Below are positions 62,231-64,000 of a DNA stretch of 64,000 nucleotides, one piece after another (positions within the stretch are counted from its first letter, which is position 1; each line of letters starts with the position of its first letter). The notes under the pieces are model-generated. The model was not told the origin of the DNA. It searched no databases and saw only the letters and a program-made list of their open reading frames with translations. This DNA is from Nocardioides coralli (lineage in GTDB: Bacteria > Actinomycetota > Actinomycetes > Propionibacteriales > Nocardioidaceae). The stretch covers positions 2,108,001-2,172,000 of the forward strand of contig NZ_CP082273.1 in NCBI RefSeq assembly GCF_019880385.1. The letters run 5' to 3'. The position numbers and the translations under genes are program-made.

Positions 62231-62770
62231 CTATCCGCGGGACCGCCGATTTGGCGCGAGTCCGATGAAGACGGCCGCCAGTCCTGCCGTGGCCCCGAGC
62301 GGGAACGCCGCGAAGGGGCTGTCGCCCGACACTGCGAGGGTCCCCGGGAGTCGCGTGCCGTCGGGTGCCGAGGCCGCCGCGAGCTGCGGGTCGGGTGGAG
62401 CGAGGGCCGTGCCGACCCACAGCATCAACCACCCGGCGAGTGTCGCTCCGACCGCCACCGCGACCAGCGTGACCAGCTCCACCCGGTCGAAGAGCCACCC
62501 GCACGCAGCGCCCAGGACCAGCCCGCCGACGGCGCCCACGACGACGTAGAGGGCTGTGCCGGAGAACACCCCGCGCACCCCCTCGAGATCGGGGAACCAC
62601 GTCCCGTCCGCGACGCTCCCGCTCGGTGCGGTCCACCACCACTCCCACAGCACGCCGCACAGCGCTCCCCCGACGGCGAACAAGGCGAGCACCAGCGTGA
62701 CGTCGCGCAGCAACCACCAGCGTGAGACGTGGGGCGTGGGGTGGGTCTGCTCGCTCAGCTCTGCAGACAC
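62231..62770 (-). CDS. Four-helix membrane protein of unknown function
   Basis: A 179-residue protein with four membrane segments (about 23-43, 70-92, 98-118 and 150-170). Acidic and Trp-rich loop WEWWWTAPSG follows the first segment. It may be related to DUF2567. The GTG at 62770 overlaps the dnaE end by 16 bases. It is probably co-transcribed with dnaE. Confidence 0.65.
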   Translation of the reverse strand: MSAELSEQTHPTPHVSRWWLLRDVTLVLALFAVGGALCGVLWEWWWTAPSGSVADGTWFPDLEGVRGVFSGTALYVVVGAVGGLVLGAACGWLFDRVELVTLVAVAVGATLAGWLMLWVGTALAPPDPQLAAASAPDGTRLPGTLAVSGDSPFAAFPLGATAGLAAVFIGLAPNRRSRG

Positions 62771-64000
62771 CCGGGCCCCAGCAGCTGCTTGAGATCGGCG
62801 AACAGGGCCGGTGTGGGCGAGACCCGCAGGCGGTCGTCGAGGCGGAGCAGGGTGGTCGTCCCCCGGGAGAGCAGCCGCAGGTGGACCTCCGTCACGCCCG
62901 GGTGGCTGCCGAGGACCTCCTTGAGGTGGTCGACGACGGGAGCGGTGCACCGCGTCGAGGGCAGGCTCACCACGACCGGGCCGCTGGGACCGTCGCTCAG
63001 GTCGGGAACGGTGACCTCCTGCGCGTGGATCTCGGGCTGGTCCTTGCTGCGGGACAGCCGGCCGCGGATGGTCAGGATCGCGTCCTCGGTGAGCAGCGTG
63101 CTGGCGAGCTGGTAGGCGCTGGGGAACAGGAGCACGTCGATCGCGCCGTCGAGGTCCTCCAGCGTGACCATCGCCCAGGTGTCACCCCGCTTGGTGATCT
63201 TGCGCTGGACGCCGGTGACGAGCCCGCTGATGGTGATCGGGCTGCCGTCGGCACGGTCCTCGTCGAGCATCAGCTGCCCGATGGTGCAGTCGGTGCCCTT
63301 GGACAGCACGTGCTCGAGTCCGAGCAGCGGGTGGTCGGAGACGTAGAGGCCGAGCATCTCGCGCTCGTGACCCAGCAGGGTCATCTTGTCCCACTCGTCG
63401 ATGTCGGGGATCGTCACCGCGATCCCGAAGCCCGAGTCGCCGTCGTCGCCGAGGCCGTCGAAGAGCGAGTCCTGACCGATCGCCTCGTTGCGCTTGATGT
63501 CGACGTACTGGTCGACGGCCGTCTCGTGGACGTGGACCAGGGCACGACGGTGGTGCTTCATGTCGTCGAACGCACCGGCCTTGACCAGCGACTCGATCAC
63601 GCGCTTGTTGCAGACCAGCGCCGGCACCTTGCCCATGAAGTCGTTGAAGTCGGTGTAGCGGCCCTGCTCCTCCCGGGCCTCGACGATCGCCGCGACGACG
63701 TTGCTCCCGACGTTGCGGATGGCGGTCAGCCCGAAGCGGATGTCGTCGCCGACCGGCGTGAAGGTCGCCTGCGACTCGTTGACGTCGGGCGGGAGCACCT
63801 TGATCTTCATCCGGCGGCACTCGTTGAGGTAGATGGCCATCTTGTCCTTGTCGTCCTTGACGGACGTCAGGAGCGCGGCCATGTACTCGGCCGGGTAGTG
63901 CGCCTTGAGGTAGGCGGTCCAGTAGGAGATCAGGCCGTAGGCCGCGGTGTGCGCCTTGTTGAACGCGTAGTCGGAGAACGGGACCAGCACGTCCCACAGC
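62755..64000 (-). CDS. dnaE: DNA polymerase III alpha subunit (C-terminal part)
   Basis: About 415 C-terminal residues are visible; the N-terminus is outside the window. SDYAFNKAHTAAYGLISYWTAYLKAHYPAEYMAALLTS is the family-wide fingers/beta-binding region. The helix-hairpin-helix DNA-binding part (FGLTAIRNVGSNVVAAIVEAR) and an OB-fold (ITISGLVTGVQRKITKRGDTWAMVTLEDLDG) follow. It is the replicative polymerase subunit; DnaE1 is the most likely paralogue. Confidence 0.96.
   Translation of the reverse strand, partial: LWDVLVPFSDYAFNKAHTAAYGLISYWTAYLKAHYPAEYMAALLTSVKDDKDKMAIYLNECRRMKIKVLPPDVNESQATFTPVGDDIRFGLTAIRNVGSNVVAAIVEAREEQGRYTDFNDFMGKVPALVCNKRVIESLVKAGAFDDMKHHRRALVHVHETAVDQYVDIKRNEAIGQDSLFDGLGDDGDSGFGIAVTIPDIDEWDKMTLLGHEREMLGLYVSDHPLLGLEHVLSKGTDCTIGQLMLDEDRADGSPITISGLVTGVQRKITKRGDTWAMVTLEDLDGAIDVLLFPSAYQLASTLLTEDAILTIRGRLSRSKDQPEIHAQEVTVPDLSDGPSGPVVVSLPSTRCTAPVVDHLKEVLGSHPGVTEVHLRLLSRGTTTLLRLDDRLRVSPTPALFADLKQLLGPGCLQS

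Noticed and set aside
1..64000. CRISPR array, insertion sequence or prophage
   Set aside because: No regularly spaced repeats, transposase or integrase motifs were seen. The only repeats are the short ones at 59731-59960.

Overview
The window is about 64 kb of very GC-rich DNA. GTG starts, 1-4 base stop/start overlaps, a PdtaR-type ANTAR regulator, an AftD-like arabinosyltransferase, a TIGR02234-type Trp membrane protein and the gene order all point to a chromosomal segment of an actinobacterium. Nocardioides or another Nocardioidaceae is my best guess from overall character; no rRNA or marker in the window proves it. Genes are tightly packed and no stretch above 300 bases lacks a gene.

Layout. 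1-5046: start of an ion-channel-like protein, a phosphotransferase, a secreted metzincin-type metalloprotease, a methyltransferase and a putative lipoprotein. 5077-18504: a cell-envelope glycan locus (DUF3068 protein, GT-C-like membrane protein, acyltransferase, AftD-like arabinosyltransferase, methyltransferase, GT4 glycosyltransferase, a 52-residue DUF2613-like protein, a large membrane protein and a Wzx-like flippase). It resembles the Mycobacterium tuberculosis Rv0224c-Rv0236c neighbourhood. 18522-22649: polA, a GNAT acetyltransferase and a DUF554 protein. 22747-28369: a branched-chain amino acid ABC importer, livHMGF, with its binding protein livK convergent and two strong terminators between them. 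The LivH permease carries an unusual N-terminal extracytoplasmic domain. 28501-37895: pdtaR, an odd tRNA, pyk, gltD, gltB and lgt. 37895-42486: SCO1-like lipoprotein, trpA, trpB, trpC, two small trp-linked membrane proteins and hisI. 42511-53622: an apparent insertion between hisI and the other his genes, holding a heterodimeric ABC exporter, a cupredoxin-like lipoprotein with a polytopic membrane partner, a polar amino acid ABC importer, a DUF6326-like protein, a two-component system and a RibD-like reductase. 53850-58992: hisD-C-B-H-A(priA)-F, all overlapping. 59070-64000: LON-domain protein, a repeat-rich intergenic region, YbaK-type deacylase, a DUF3352-like protein, a membrane protein and the 3' part of dnaE.

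How it works together. The his and trp genes share HisA/PriA, as expected where no trpF is visible; trpE and trpD are not in the window. GltBD supplies glutamate, Pyk closes glycolysis beneath a striking palindromic operator candidate, and Lgt serves the several lipoproteins seen here. Many genes that head a transcription unit have a TANNNT box 6-7 bases before the start codon, which suggests leaderless mRNAs. The most unusual parts are the envelope glycan locus (with a lower-GC, TTA-containing core), the domain-fused LivH, the short-variable-arm tRNA with a Leu anticodon, and the pyk operator.
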